A DNA stretch of 64,000 nt from Prochlorococcus sp. AG-347-J21 (GCA_003281455.1 QCBX01000003.1:42613-106612); one strand, 5' to 3'; numbered from the stretch's first letter, positions 28,169 to 35,921 are shown. Notes: generated by a model not told the origin, from the sequence alone. Numbers and translations: made by a program.

Positions 28169-28525
28169 ATGAAAGATTCTAATGAATCGATATTGGGAAA
28201 TATTATTAAGCTAACGAGAGCAAGTGAAAAGAAATTTAAACTAGGAAATTTTAAAGGGGCAATAGATGACAAAATTAAGGCTAATGAAATATTGAAATCC
28301 AAATCTTGTGATGAAAAAATTATTGAAAAATATAGAGAAGAATTATCTAGTTTATATTCCTCAAAATTTGATCTTATATGCGATCATAAGCTGAAAATTA
28401 ATGAAATAAAGAGAAATGAAATAATAAAAATGTTGGAACAAAAAAGTAAGGAAAGATTAAAAAATCTTGATTATAAAGGAGCAATAAAAGCCTTTAGGAG
28501 GGCAGAAAAATATTTTTCAAATTAA
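28169..28525 (+). CDS. Small helical, TPR-like protein (118 aa)
   Basis: Two similar segments, KFKLGNFKGAIDDKIKANEI and RLKNLDYKGAIKAFRRAEKY, look like single tetratricopeptide-type helices separated by a lysine-rich coiled region. This could be a short protein-binding module. No catalytic motif. Confidence 0.6.
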   Translation: MKDSNESILGNIIKLTRASEKKFKLGNFKGAIDDKIKANEILKSKSCDEKIIEKYREELSSLYSSKFDLICDHKLKINEIKRNEIIKMLEQKSKERLKNLDYKGAIKAFRRAEKYFSN

Positions 28526-28653
28526 TATAAACCTAAATCTCAGAGATTTTATAAGAAAATTAAATTTATAAGTTTGAGTATAAACAATAATGAAAGGGTT
28601 GATTTTTTTTCAGAATTCGTTTCTCTAAAGATATATCATTTTTGGTACTAATC

Positions 28654-28767
28654 ATGGTTATGCCCCAATCTACCTTGGAAAGCTTATTATTTTTTTTGAT
28701 ACTATCCCTTGTTGCAACTTACATTGTTAATTTAAAGTATTCTTCAAAATTAAAAATACAGAAGTAG
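28654..28767 (+). CDS. Small single-span membrane protein (37 aa)
   Basis: A 37-residue frame with one hydrophobic helix (LESLLFFLILSLVATYIVNL) and a basic tail. An alternative start lies two codons in (28660). Size and layout resemble small thylakoid subunits, but no family is recognised. Confidence 0.5.
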   Translation: MVMPQSTLESLLFFLILSLVATYIVNLKYSSKLKIQK

Positions 28768-28797
28768 TCTTCTTATTTATCTTTTTCTGAATTTGAT

Positions 28798-28995
28798 TTA
28801 TTTCTTTGGATCACTCCAAGTTTCTTTGTATAACCAGCTCAAGAAAGTAAGAGTAAGTATATTCCCAAATGCATAAGTTATTCCTAATAATGGGTCATAA
28901 ATATTGGCAATAATCGTCGACATTATAAAGATTATTAAACCTGAAACAACCAAATCCTTTATAGGCAAATGGTTAAAATTTACCGAATTTATCAT
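28798..28995 (-). CDS. Small two-helix membrane protein (65 aa)
   Basis: Helices at about LVVSGLIIFIMSTIIANIY and ITYAFGNILTLTFLSWLY are joined by a short loop. The C-terminus is KETWSDPKK. Unknown function. Confidence 0.6.
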   Translation of the reverse strand: MINSVNFNHLPIKDLVVSGLIIFIMSTIIANIYDPLLGITYAFGNILTLTFLSWLYKETWSDPKK

Positions 28996-29076
28996 TTGAT
29001 AATTGTTTTTAATAGATTAAATTAATTATAAAACCAAAAGTAACTTATTTATTTATAAGGCAATATCATCTAAGAT

Positions 29077-29301
29077 ATGATCAATTTTAGACTTGCTAAA
29101 GTAATTATAGTTTTTTCTTCATTATTGTATTTAAGCGTTACTTTTTTAAGAAATTATAATTCTCCAGAAAATATAGAAAAAAGATGTATTCTTAAATTTG
29201 AAAAAGATTTTAAAAATAATTTGGAAACATCTCATGAAGAATGGAGTCAAATTTTAGATTTAGCTGATAATAATTATTTAAAATGTATGGGAATACCATA
29301 G
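29077..29301 (+). CDS. Small membrane-anchored protein (74 aa)
   Basis: An N-terminal hydrophobic helix (VIIVFSSLLYLSVTFL) is followed by a charged helical part (IEKRCILKFEKDFKNNLETS) with two cysteines. It ends 8 bp before the DUF2839 gene on the same strand. Confidence 0.55.
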   Translation: MINFRLAKVIIVFSSLLYLSVTFLRNYNSPENIEKRCILKFEKDFKNNLETSHEEWSQILDLADNNYLKCMGIP

Positions 29302-29309
29302 TATTAATT

Positions 29310-29525
29310 ATGGGAGAGGCAAAAAGAAGAAAAAATTTAGGTATTCCGCCTAGAGAAAAATCTGAAGATATAAAGTTACCTCAACTTGATAAAAAAGCCA
29401 TACAAAAAAAAGTAAGGTCTACATTGTATAAATATCCAATTATTCCTTTTCTTTTTTATGGAGCTGCAATATTGATCCTAATCGGAGGTTTATTTTTTGT
29501 TTTCAAATCCTTTAATGTTGTTTAA
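29310..29525 (+). CDS. DUF2839-like membrane protein
   Basis: The start MGEAKRRKNLGIPPRE at 29310 matches the DUF2839 N-terminus and the paralog at 31697, so I prefer it over the open extension to 29283. A linker leads to one membrane helix (FLFYGAAILILIGGLFFVF). Cyanobacteria-specific; function unknown. Confidence 0.75.
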   Translation: MGEAKRRKNLGIPPREKSEDIKLPQLDKKAIQKKVRSTLYKYPIIPFLFYGAAILILIGGLFFVFKSFNVV

Positions 29526-29596
29526 TTATAAGGAGTGTTAATTTTGATATTTATGATTCTTTGGCATCATGACTAAAAAAAATTTAAGGATAATAA

Positions 29597-29692
29597 ATGA
29601 GCAGTTTTTATTGTGTAAAAATAATCAAAGAAATAATATATGAGAATTATTTACGATTGACATCATCATATGGCGTTGTAATTTTAGAATAA
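29597..29692 (+). CDS. Possible microprotein (31 aa)
   Basis: A 31-codon frame with mixed composition (SSFYCVKIIKEIIYENYLRL). No family and no ribosome-binding site. Listed as possible only. Confidence 0.2.
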   Translation: MSSFYCVKIIKEIIYENYLRLTSSYGVVILE

Positions 29693-29705
29693 ATTAAAAT
29701 TATTT

Positions 29706-29840
29706 ATGAAAAAAATAAATAAAAAATATACTGAAATAATGCTTCAAGCTGATAATGCAGTTGGAAGAAAAGAAGTAGTTAGTTTATTAAAAAAAGCTGC
29801 AAGTATTATGTATAAATCAGAGGAAAACTTAGCTGCTTAA
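29706..29840 (+). CDS. Small helical protein (44 aa)
   Basis: A 44-residue soluble protein (YTEIMLQADNAVGRKEVVSL, then LKKAASIMYKSEENLAA). Composition is protein-like with an amphipathic helix. It converges on a small membrane gene. Unknown function. Confidence 0.55.
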   Translation: MKKINKKYTEIMLQADNAVGRKEVVSLLKKAASIMYKSEENLAA

Positions 29841-29849
29841 ATTAGAAAG

Positions 29850-29981
29850 CTATTTTATTAGGATAAATAAAACACAATAAAGAATGATAGATGAAAATGC
29901 AGCCATAAAAATAAATGGTAATATCATGCCTGAGTTTAACCATCTTAAAAGTCTAATTTTTTTGTTAATTACTCTTGTCAT
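29850..29981 (-). CDS. Small single-span membrane protein (43 aa)
   Basis: A basic N-terminus (TRVINKKIRLLRWLNSG) precedes one helix (FIFMAAFSSIILYCVLFILI). Positive-inside rule puts the N-terminus in the cytoplasm. Stop is 10 bp from the convergent 44-aa gene. Confidence 0.5.
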   Translation of the reverse strand: MTRVINKKIRLLRWLNSGMILPFIFMAAFSSIILYCVLFILIK

Positions 29982-30182
29982 TTTTCCTTAATCTCTTATT
30001 TGTAACTTAACAAGTAAACAAATTGTGTAAATGATTAATTAATCTTTTTAAATTAAATTTTCTAAAGAAAAGTATTTTAATTTCATGCGAATTTTTTATT
30101 TTGAAATAAATTTTTAGGTAATTAATACCTTGTATTCTTTAAATTTCTAAAGCAAGATTTAGAAACATTAGATTTCTAAATA

Positions 30183-30458
30183 ATGATTGAAAATTTAAAA
30201 GAGAATCATGACGAATTTAAAGATTATGATTCAGAACTGTTACTTAAGATTGTAAATAAGACATCACTCGAGAATAAAAAAGGTGATGATAAAGAGCTAT
30301 TTGTAGATGAAAACTGGAAAATTAATTCAAAAAATATGAGTAAAATAATTCCTTCAGATAATTCAAATTTGAAAAGAATATTATCAGATATTTTCCCAAA
30401 TAAAAAATTAGTGATTCAGGATAATAATGATGGCTCTCAAACAATTTTCTTATCCTGA
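30183..30458 (+). CDS. Small acidic protein (91 aa)
   Basis: A 91-residue charged soluble protein, with SELLLKIVNKTSLENKKGDD and a C-terminal KRILSDIFPNKKLVIQDNND. No known motif. Same strand as, and upstream of, the riboswitch-controlled small gene. Confidence 0.55.
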   Translation: MIENLKENHDEFKDYDSELLLKIVNKTSLENKKGDDKELFVDENWKINSKNMSKIIPSDNSNLKRILSDIFPNKKLVIQDNNDGSQTIFLS

Positions 30459-30570
30459 TTAACGTATTATTAAAAGCTTCTTTATACCGTTTATTCAATA
30501 TTTATTTATTTGAGAAAAATTAGTGAAAATTACTCTCGCGGAATTTTTTTAAAGATGTTATTGTTCATAA

Positions 30571-30622
30571 ACGTTCATCCAAGTTTATATCTCTGGACGC
30601 ATGAAGTGGGAGTAGGGAACGG
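30571..30622 (+). promoter_or_regulatory. Glutamine riboswitch-like leader ('Downstream-peptide' motif)
   Basis: The leader has ACGTTCATCC, a short variable loop, GGACGCATGAAGT, then GGGAGTAGGGAACGG. P1 pairs CGTTC (30572-30576) with GAACG (30617-30621), and TCC pairs with GGA in the inner helix. The order CGTTCATCC...GGACG...GAAGT...GAACG matches the glnA/Downstream-peptide RNAs of cyanobacteria, which bind L-glutamine. It lies 24 bp before a 56-aa gene, as is typical of the Downstream-peptide class. Recognition is by eye; a covariance-model search would settle it. Confidence 0.78.
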
Positions 30623-30646
30623 GATTCTCATTAACTGCAAAAGACA

Positions 30647-30817
30647 ATGAATAACCTCTTACAAATTAGAGAAAAAATCAAAAGAGCCAATAGGCTATAT
30701 AAAGCCCAACTTTTGGCAACTAAAAGTGGAGAAGTTACTCCATACAGAAGATCCGTCTATGAAGAAAGAATCAGGAAAGCACAAAAAGAAATGAAATTGA
30801 AAGATTCAAAAAATTAA
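30647..30817 (+). CDS. Small basic protein under the glutamine riboswitch (56 aa)
   Basis: A 56-residue, strongly basic protein (QIREKIKRANRLYKAQLLAT, then EVTPYRRSVYEERIRKAQKE). Basic, helical and nitrogen-linked by its leader, it recalls the glutamine synthetase inactivating factors and other nitrogen-regulated small proteins of cyanobacteria, but I cannot show homology. It ends in a clear terminator. Confidence 0.75.
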   Translation: MNNLLQIREKIKRANRLYKAQLLATKSGEVTPYRRSVYEERIRKAQKEMKLKDSKN

Positions 30818-30842
30818 ATTCATTTTTGTAACTGATCAATTT

Positions 30843-30868
30843 AGAGGGGGTTTAACTCCCTCTTTTTT
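30843..30868 (+). terminator. Intrinsic terminator
   Basis: GAGGG (30844-30848) pairs with CCCTC (30858-30862) and six T follow. It ends the riboswitch-controlled transcript. The stem and tail resemble the hairpin of the dispersed island element (see 56615). Confidence 0.85.
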
Positions 30869-31000
30869 AATAAAAAAAAAGTAATTATTAATTTTTTTTT
30901 AATTATCGATTATTATAGTCAACTTAATCTTGATGCTTTTACTATTGATTTAAATTTTATAAATGGCAAATTTAATTCAGTAATTAAGAGGTAAATAAAT

Positions 31001-31291
31001 ATGTTTAAAAAGAAATATAAACAAATTAAAACTTCACCCAATGAATCAAATTTAGATCAAGTTTTATGGTTTATAGAAAATTTTTTACCACAGAAGAAAA
31101 ATCGAGCTGTGCAAAAGAATTTTTATATGTACAATCTAGAAGCAGAGACTATTAAGAAATTTTCTAAATTAACATCTATTCTTTCTAAAACATTATTACC
31201 AACGACAAAAAATACGACAATCTCTTTTACCTTTGGTAATTGGGCCTTGCCTTACCTGAAATTGCTTAAGAAAATAGGAATAGCTAAGTAA
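31001..31291 (+). CDS. Small basic protein (96 aa)
   Basis: A 96-residue soluble basic protein: NLDQVLWFIENFLPQKKNRA, then TIKKFSKLTSILSKTLLP. The frame is uninterrupted and composition is protein-like. No family recognised. Confidence 0.6.
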   Translation: MFKKKYKQIKTSPNESNLDQVLWFIENFLPQKKNRAVQKNFYMYNLEAETIKKFSKLTSILSKTLLPTTKNTTISFTFGNWALPYLKLLKKIGIAK

Positions 31292-31445
31292 GAAAAATGT
31301 GATCCGCTAGAACTAGATTCATCGAGTAAATAAAAATATATAAATATTATAAAGTCTCAGAAAGTTCTTTCAGAAATTTAGGGAGTAATACTTACTTTAC
31401 ATAAAAAATACAATTGCTAAATTTAAAATAAGAGATCTATTGATT

Positions 31446-31592
31446 ATGTTTCTAAATTATCTGCCTAGTGAGATGGTTGAAGTTGTTGGTTTAACAATGA
31501 TTTTTTCATTTTTAATTGGGACTATATTAATTTTGTTATTTACATCAGATCAGGCAAATACAAAGAATCTATATTTAAAGAAGGCCAAGTAA
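31446..31592 (+). CDS. Small single-span membrane protein (48 aa)
   Basis: A 48-residue frame with helix VGLTMIFSFLIGTILILLFT and a basic tail (NTKNLYLKKAK). Unknown function. Confidence 0.55.
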   Translation: MFLNYLPSEMVEVVGLTMIFSFLIGTILILLFTSDQANTKNLYLKKAK

Positions 31593-31634
31593 ATTTTAAT
31601 AATTTTATCCTTATATAAAGGACTATTTTTTTAT

Positions 31635-31674
31635 AAAATTAACTCGCAGGTGTAGAACATAACTTTTAATATTT
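31635..31674 (+). pseudogene. Decayed copy of a KINSQGW micro-ORF
   Basis: AAAATTAACTCGCAGG followed by GTGTAG resembles the start of the micro-ORFs at 55579 and 60532 (KINSQGWSLIFSIG), but a 1-bp shift brings an immediate stop. It lies 23 bp upstream of the DUF2839 gene. Confidence 0.4.
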
Positions 31675-31696
31675 ATATATAGACAAATTTATGAAT

Positions 31697-31897
31697 ATGG
31701 GAGAAGCTAAAAGAAGAGAAGAATTAGGATTGTCGCCTAGACAAAAAAAAGTTGAATTTACTAAATCTGATAGATACCTTTCATGGCTTCCAATTACCAA
31801 ATCAAGAATTAAGAAATACCCTTATATGGGTGTAGCAACAATGGCTCTTGGAGCGATAATCTTCTTAGTTAGTGGCGGAGCAAATAGTATTAATTAG
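31697..31897 (+). CDS. DUF2839-like membrane protein
   Basis: A 66-residue protein starting MGEAKRREELGLSPRQKK, then DRYLSWLPITKSRIKKYP and a membrane helix MGVATMALGAIIFLVS. The start at 31697 is chosen by match to the paralog at 29310. The WLPITK motif is typical of DUF2839. Confidence 0.8.
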   Translation: MGEAKRREELGLSPRQKKVEFTKSDRYLSWLPITKSRIKKYPYMGVATMALGAIIFLVSGGANSIN

Positions 31898-31925
31898 TTA
31901 GATTTTGGCCTACCGTAGAATGTAT

Positions 31926-32186
31926 CTAAGGTTTTTCTTGTAATATTCTTATGCCTGATATTATTGAGATTATTGAAGCTATACCAAGAAATATCGAGTA
32001 AAAAGGTTGCAAATTAATAATGCCAAAATTACCCGTATGCCATTTTATTAACCAGAAAGCATCTACTCCTAATGGTTGAAGAATACTATAAATAGTCCCA
32101 GATACAATGGTAATTAGTAAGGGAATTGCTGAAATTGCGGTTATTTTTCTGTGAATTTTTCTTTTATTGGTTTTTAATCTTTCCAT
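31926..32186 (-). CDS. Small membrane protein, PepSY-associated type
   Basis: An 86-residue protein with helices ITAISAIPLLITIVSGTIYS and FYSIFLGIASIISIISGIRI. RKIHRKIT at the start and WLIKWHTGNF between the helices resemble cyanobacterial PepSY-associated membrane proteins with a His in each segment. Last of five tightly linked minus-strand genes. Confidence 0.6.
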   Translation of the reverse strand: MERLKTNKRKIHRKITAISAIPLLITIVSGTIYSILQPLGVDAFWLIKWHTGNFGIINLQPFYSIFLGIASIISIISGIRILQEKP

Positions 32187-32408
32187 CTATTTACTCAAAT
32201 AAATATGAAATTCTTTTTCGTTTTTGCATGGCATCCATTTATCCTGGTTCTTATGTGTTCCTTCGCAACCAAGTTCTAAAGACCTTTTTTCAGCTTCCTC
32301 TTCAGAAAGAAATGTACCCCTAATATGTGCAAGAGAATAATTATTTAAATTTAGAGATAAGAAAAATAAAAAAATAAAAAATTTAAAATTTCTAAGAAAA
32401 ATACACAT
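32187..32408 (-). CDS. DUF3721-like secreted small protein
   Basis: A 73-residue protein. A hydrophobic signal (FFIFLFFLSLNLNNYSLA) precedes GTFLSEEEAEKRSLELGCEG and the motif DKWMPCKN, which match DUF3721. The two Cys may form a disulfide after export. Its stop directly adjoins the start of the next gene (0 bp). Confidence 0.75.
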   Translation of the reverse strand: MCIFLRNFKFFIFLFFLSLNLNNYSLAHIRGTFLSEEEAEKRSLELGCEGTHKNQDKWMPCKNEKEFHIYLSK

Positions 32409-32410
32409 TT

Positions 32411-32641
32411 TTAACTTTTGAGGATAGAGTCACAAATACTAGATGGATTTGCTTGTTTAACTATTTTTAGTCTTTTGATAAGTTTGTCTCGATCTATTTG
32501 ATGTTTTAAATATTTAATACATAAATTTTTTTCCTTATATACCTCTGCTATTGGAGTAATCTTTAAAGCAATTGCAAAAGTACCAATAACTAAAAGAATG
32601 TTTGTAGCTAGTCGAATGTTTGGTCGAAAATTAGATCTCAT
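32411..32641 (-). CDS. Small membrane-anchored protein (76 aa)
   Basis: An N-terminal helix (IRLATNILLVIGTFAIALKI) precedes a basic region with Cys (IKRLKIVKQANPSSICDSIL). The ATG overlaps the upstream stop by 4 bp (ATGA). Unknown function. Confidence 0.6.
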   Translation of the reverse strand: MRSNFRPNIRLATNILLVIGTFAIALKITPIAEVYKEKNLCIKYLKHQIDRDKLIKRLKIVKQANPSSICDSILKS

Positions 32642-32754
32642 TCGTATTCTTTATTTCTGTCAATAACTTCCCTTAAATATATATCTTTTAGCTCTTCATT
32701 GTATCCATTTTCTTTTGCAAATTTCTCTAATTCCTTCAACTCTTTTTCTGTCAT
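32638..32754 (-). CDS. Small charged protein (38 aa)
   Basis: A 38-residue frame (EKELKELEKFAKENGYNEEL, then KDIYLREVIDRNKEYE) predicted as two helices. Its start shares a base with the upstream stop (TAATG) and its stop overlaps the downstream start (ATGA). The double coupling supports translation. Confidence 0.6.
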   Translation of the reverse strand: MTEKELKELEKFAKENGYNEELKDIYLREVIDRNKEYE

Positions 32755-32906
32755 TAAGCAGATTTGGATATATTGTTTTTCATATCTTCAATTTGGTTGA
32801 TTAATTCATCTAACCATTCTGTATTATTTTCGGATCTTTTCTTAAAATATGTAATTTTAGGTTGATTGATTTCTAGGGTTTCATAATCTCCACTCATAAA
32901 TTTCAT
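32754..32906 (-). CDS. Small charged protein (50 aa)
   Basis: A 50-residue soluble protein (MSGDYETLEINQPKITYFKK, then WLDELINQIEDMKNN). An alternative start three codons in is possible. First gene of the five-gene minus-strand small-protein operon. Confidence 0.6.
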   Translation of the reverse strand: MKFMSGDYETLEINQPKITYFKKRSENNTEWLDELINQIEDMKNNISKSA

Positions 32907-33042
32907 CTAAATTTATACTTTGCATAATTTATCTAAAGAAATTATCCCTATCAATAAGCTCTAATACTTATTTGACGTTTGCCATGGGTAATAAGTTACT
33001 TTTTTAATAGTATAAATATCAAGGAATTTATCTCTCAAAAAT

Positions 33043-33147
33043 ATGGCAACTAATAAAGAACTAGAAAAAAGAATTGAGACTTTAGAAAAAGAATTACAAC
33101 ACCTTAAAGCTGTTATGCAATATCGAATGAGAAATAAGAAAAAGTGA
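33043..33147 (+). CDS. Coiled-coil microprotein (34 aa)
   Basis: A 34-residue protein with a heptad-like pattern (KELEKRIETLEKELQHLKAV) and basic end. Probably a short dimeric coiled coil. Confidence 0.55.
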   Translation: MATNKELEKRIETLEKELQHLKAVMQYRMRNKKK

Positions 33148-33326
33148 TTTATTCTTATTGGATATAAATTAATTTGTTATATAAGCATTTACTCTTGTTT
33201 TTTTGTGTACCTAATGTCAAAGCTAAATATTAATAATTAGTCCATAATTAGTCACTTTTTTAAAAAATATCTTTAATCATTGATTTTAAGGACATATTTG
33301 TTTTTATATATGTAAAACTACTTGAT

Positions 33327-33440
33327 ATGATTACCTCAATAGCTATTACATTGTTATTAGGCTCTTTAGTCGCTTACAAAAGACTCAAAAGAAAGAAACG
33401 GCGATTTCACGCACCACCTACAAATCAGCTTCCTAGTTGA
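33327..33440 (+). CDS. NQLPS-tail membrane microprotein (37 aa)
   Basis: One membrane helix (ITSIAITLLLGSLVAYKRL) is followed by a basic stretch and the end RRFHAPPTNQLPS. The same end (RKFLAPLSNQLPS) occurs in the small protein at 36958, so this is a real family. Unknown function. Confidence 0.65.
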   Translation: MITSIAITLLLGSLVAYKRLKRKKRRFHAPPTNQLPS

Positions 33441-33443
33441 AGA

Positions 33444-33557
33444 TTAAATTCCGTCTTCGTCTTTTCCAAAAGGGTTATATCTTACATCCCAAATAAGAAC
33501 TACTGCTATGGATAAAAGCAATAGGCCAAATACAACTTGAGAAGAAGGAAATATCAT
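33444..33557 (-). CDS. Small single-span membrane protein (37 aa)
   Basis: A 37-residue frame: helix VVFGLLLLSIAVVLIWDV and the acidic tail RYNPFGKDEDGI. Convergent with the NQLPS-tail gene, stops 3 bp apart. Unknown function. Confidence 0.55.
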   Translation of the reverse strand: MIFPSSQVVFGLLLLSIAVVLIWDVRYNPFGKDEDGI

Positions 33558-33590
33558 TAATGTAATCTAACAATTATCGATCAGCATTGC

Positions 33591-33758
33591 TTATGAAAAG
33601 CTTAAAGGGTAATCAATATTGTTTGCTTCTAAATGTTTTACATAACATGCTGTTGTGCAATCTACTCCTTCACTATTGATACTGCAAGAAGTTATGCATT
33701 CAAAAAAACTTTCCAAAGCATCTGAATCTTTAATATTTGAATAAATTTCTTTTTTCAA
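33591..33758 (-). CDS. Small Cys-rich protein (55 aa)
   Basis: A 55-residue frame with TTG start: KDSDALESFFECITSCSINS, then GVDCTTACYVKHLEANN. The four Cys are arranged C-x3-C and C-x3-C, suggesting a metal site or two disulfides in a helical hairpin. I recall similar small picocyanobacterial proteins, without a function. Start choice is uncertain. Confidence 0.6.
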   Translation of the reverse strand: MKKEIYSNIKDSDALESFFECITSCSINSEGVDCTTACYVKHLEANNIDYPLSFS

Positions 33759-33990
33759 AATTAATTCTCAACCCTGGAGCTTATTTAGCAATTCTTGTTC
33801 AATAGTGTCAAATTTTATGTAAAGTACCTACTTACCATTGCCCCTTTCATAACTGGCTACTTTATCCATCATAAACAAAACCATAACGAATCAAAATTGC
33901 ATTAATAATGAGAGTTGGCTTTGAAATATCTTAAAAGTTTCAAATAGTTTAATCCTATAACTCTCTTTATTGGTTAGAGCAAATTTTCCA

Positions 33991-34017
33991 CAAAAAAAGG
34001 GCGTTAGCTTCGCCCTA
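33991..34017 (-). terminator. Strong minus-strand terminator of a possible small RNA
   Basis: AGGGCG (33998-34003) pairs with CGCCCT (34011-34016). On the minus strand the hairpin is followed by seven to eight T. No annotated minus-strand gene lies upstream within 500 bp, so it probably ends a non-coding transcript. Confidence 0.75.
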
Positions 34018-34165
34018 ATCAAAAAGCAGGATAATCCCCATCACCTAGCTTTTTTAAAATCTTAGCACTACATATGGTGTTTGTATGTAATAAAAATTAC
34101 CTATCAATGGGGTTGTTACTTTCTATTTAATTTGTCATGATAGAGATCCCCATCACCTAGGCTCG
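34018..34165 (-). ncRNA. Candidate small RNA with repeated CTAGGTGATGGGGAT
   Basis: Minus-strand CTAGGTGATGGGGAT occurs twice (34034-34048 and 34146-34160), upstream of the strong terminator at 33991. The plus-strand ATGGGG at 34107 can pair with the ATCCCC of either copy, giving two exclusive folds. The 5' end and even the strand are not certain: weak T runs follow both copies on the plus strand too. Confidence 0.4.
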
Positions 34166-34289
34166 AAAGAGTCTTTTTTTTTGCTAATTTGAATATCTAT
34201 GCTTATCCCCTTTTCGAAAATTAGTGTTTAAAGATTTTTTATTTAATTTTTAAATTCGATAATTGATAATAAAAAAAATTATTTTATTT

Positions 34290-34601
34290 ATGCAAACATA
34301 TATAGTTCACTGGCAATTTCCAGATCAAGAAAGTCATATGCAAGGAGCAGAAACTTTTGCTGGCTTTGTGGAAGGGGGATGCGAGGGTGACGAATTCGAT
34401 GGCTTTAAAGTAGTCAATAGAGTAGTGAATCCCGAAGGGGCTAATGGTTGGGCAATTGTCGAATCTTCAAATCATCAGAACATTTGGAAATGGAGCAGTA
34501 TTTGGGTCGATAATTTTGGAGTAGAAATTGAAGTTACACCAGTTTTGACAGACCAAGAATTCCTCTCTGTTCACAAAGAAATTGTAAAAGCCTCTAATTA
34601 G
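34290..34601 (+). CDS. DUF3303-like protein
   Basis: A 103-residue protein. The start QTYIVHWQFPDQESHMQGAE at 34290 aligns with LYVQHWSFKAGYHQKGAEKF of the paralog at 50219, so I prefer it over 34263. GWAIVESSNHQNIWKWSSIW and VTPVLTDQE match DUF3303, a dimeric alpha-beta barrel-like family of unknown role. Confidence 0.78.
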   Translation: MQTYIVHWQFPDQESHMQGAETFAGFVEGGCEGDEFDGFKVVNRVVNPEGANGWAIVESSNHQNIWKWSSIWVDNFGVEIEVTPVLTDQEFLSVHKEIVKASN

Positions 34602-34942
34602 TAACTTATCTATTAAGTGATTAATAGCAGCAATACAATAAAAACGATTGGTTTTTTCTTTAAGTTTTTTAAAGGTACTATTTTGTACTTTAAAATTCAT
34701 CGCCCTTTTGAATAATGTGTCGATGCTTATGCAAAGTAATGAAACTTTATAAATGATCATAGAATCTGAAATTACTTGCTTTTCAAAGGTGTAAATAAAA
34801 TGATTTTACTAGTGCCACTCTTTGAGTTAGGTTAGGAAGACAAGCCAAGCTTTTTTTCAACATCCGGCAGTTCAACCACTATTTAATTAGACCAGTTATA
34901 TTAATGAATTAAAAGCTAAATCAAGCTATTTTAAACTTAAAT
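34602..34942. other. AT-rich spacer without a recognised gene
   Basis: About 340 bp. The minus-strand frame that enters it (to 34760) overlaps the DUF3303 gene and is low in protein-like composition. I see no strong hairpin or operator. Confidence 0.4.
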
Positions 34943-35512
34943 TCATTTGATAAATTCTCCTATTTTATTAATAATCTTAAATCTTTTCAAAACTCCTATT
35001 ACGATCCTTATACTTAAAAAAGTCATAGATGTAATGGATATAAATGAAATTATTTTTACAATAGTAATACTTATTCCAAATCTTGAAATCATTTCAGATA
35101 AGGGATCAACTTTTGTAGCAGAATAAAAGTACAGTAATTGCCAAGGAATCAAGGCTACATTATTAATAATAAATGTCTTTTTTACAGAAAAGTTTGAAAA
35201 TCCCAAAAATATGTTTAATATCCTTGTTATAAATAAATTTGATAGTCTAATTAATAAAATATCTTTGCTTCTTAGGGATTTGTATTTCTTCTTTGCTTTT
35301 GAAAGCTTTTTATCTAAATTAAGAAATTTTATTTCTTTATTTCTTAGAATTTTACCAATATTGTAATGAATGAAGATTTTTAAATTTGATGCAATAATTA
35401 CAACAATAAAACCATCTAATAATCCAAACTTTGAGTAGTAATAAATTACCATGGGTAAAGTTGGTAGTGGTGTCAGTGAAACTAGACAAATTAAAAATAT
35501 TGCTACAACCAT
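34943..35512 (-). CDS. DedA/VTT-like membrane protein
   Basis: A 189-residue protein with about four hydrophobic helices. LVSLTPLPTLPMVIYYYSKF near the N-terminus and LIRLSNLFITRILNIFLGFS in the middle resemble the VTT (SNARE-associated) fold, where a Pro-rich re-entrant loop and an arginine are typical. A role in lipid or small-molecule transport is only inference. Confidence 0.55.
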   Translation of the reverse strand: MVVAIFLICLVSLTPLPTLPMVIYYYSKFGLLDGFIVVIIASNLKIFIHYNIGKILRNKEIKFLNLDKKLSKAKKKYKSLRSKDILLIRLSNLFITRILNIFLGFSNFSVKKTFIINNVALIPWQLLYFYSATKVDPLSEMISRFGISITIVKIISFISITSMTFLSIRIVIGVLKRFKIINKIGEFIK

Positions 35513-35779
35513 TTTTAAAAAAAAAGAATACTCTAGAAATTAGATCGTTATTTTAAGGTTAGAAATTTTTATTTGCTGTACCTTGAAAATTCCAATATCA
35601 GAAATTTAATAATTATAATACTTTCAAAAAAGTCTTAAATAATTATTAAATAAATTAATTTAATATATGGCGATAATTTTTACTAAATTTTATTTATAAA
35701 ATCCTAAATAATATAAAACTAAAAGCTATTTAACTCAATTAAAGCAATTTTGAATAATATTTAAATCAAGGTTAGTTTT

Positions 35780-35920
35780 ATGAAAATTATTTTAACTGTA
35801 ATGGAATTCTTGGGGGATTATGTTTATAAGCTTCACTATTTACAATATGGCAAATTAGATAGATTCACCCCTCTTTTTATATGGAAGTCACATTTATATG
35901 GGAGTTTCAGTTCTTTATGA
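35780..35920 (+). CDS. Small protein of unknown function (46 aa)
   Basis: A 46-residue frame rich in aromatic residues (MEFLGDYVYKLHYLQYGKLD, then RFTPLFIWKSHLYGSF). No family recognised. Stop is 1 bp from the convergent SRAP stop. Confidence 0.4.
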   Translation: MKIILTVMEFLGDYVYKLHYLQYGKLDRFTPLFIWKSHLYGSFSSL

Positions 35921-35921
35921 T

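Larger units (their letters stand above)
33759..34289. other. Gene-poor region with terminator and repeated 15-mer
   Basis: About 530 bp with no convincing ORF. It holds a strong minus-strand terminator at 33991-34017, two exact copies of ATCCCCATCACCTAG, and an intervening ATGGGG that can pair with either copy. A small RNA on the minus strand is the simplest reading; see the separate entries. Confidence 0.5.
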
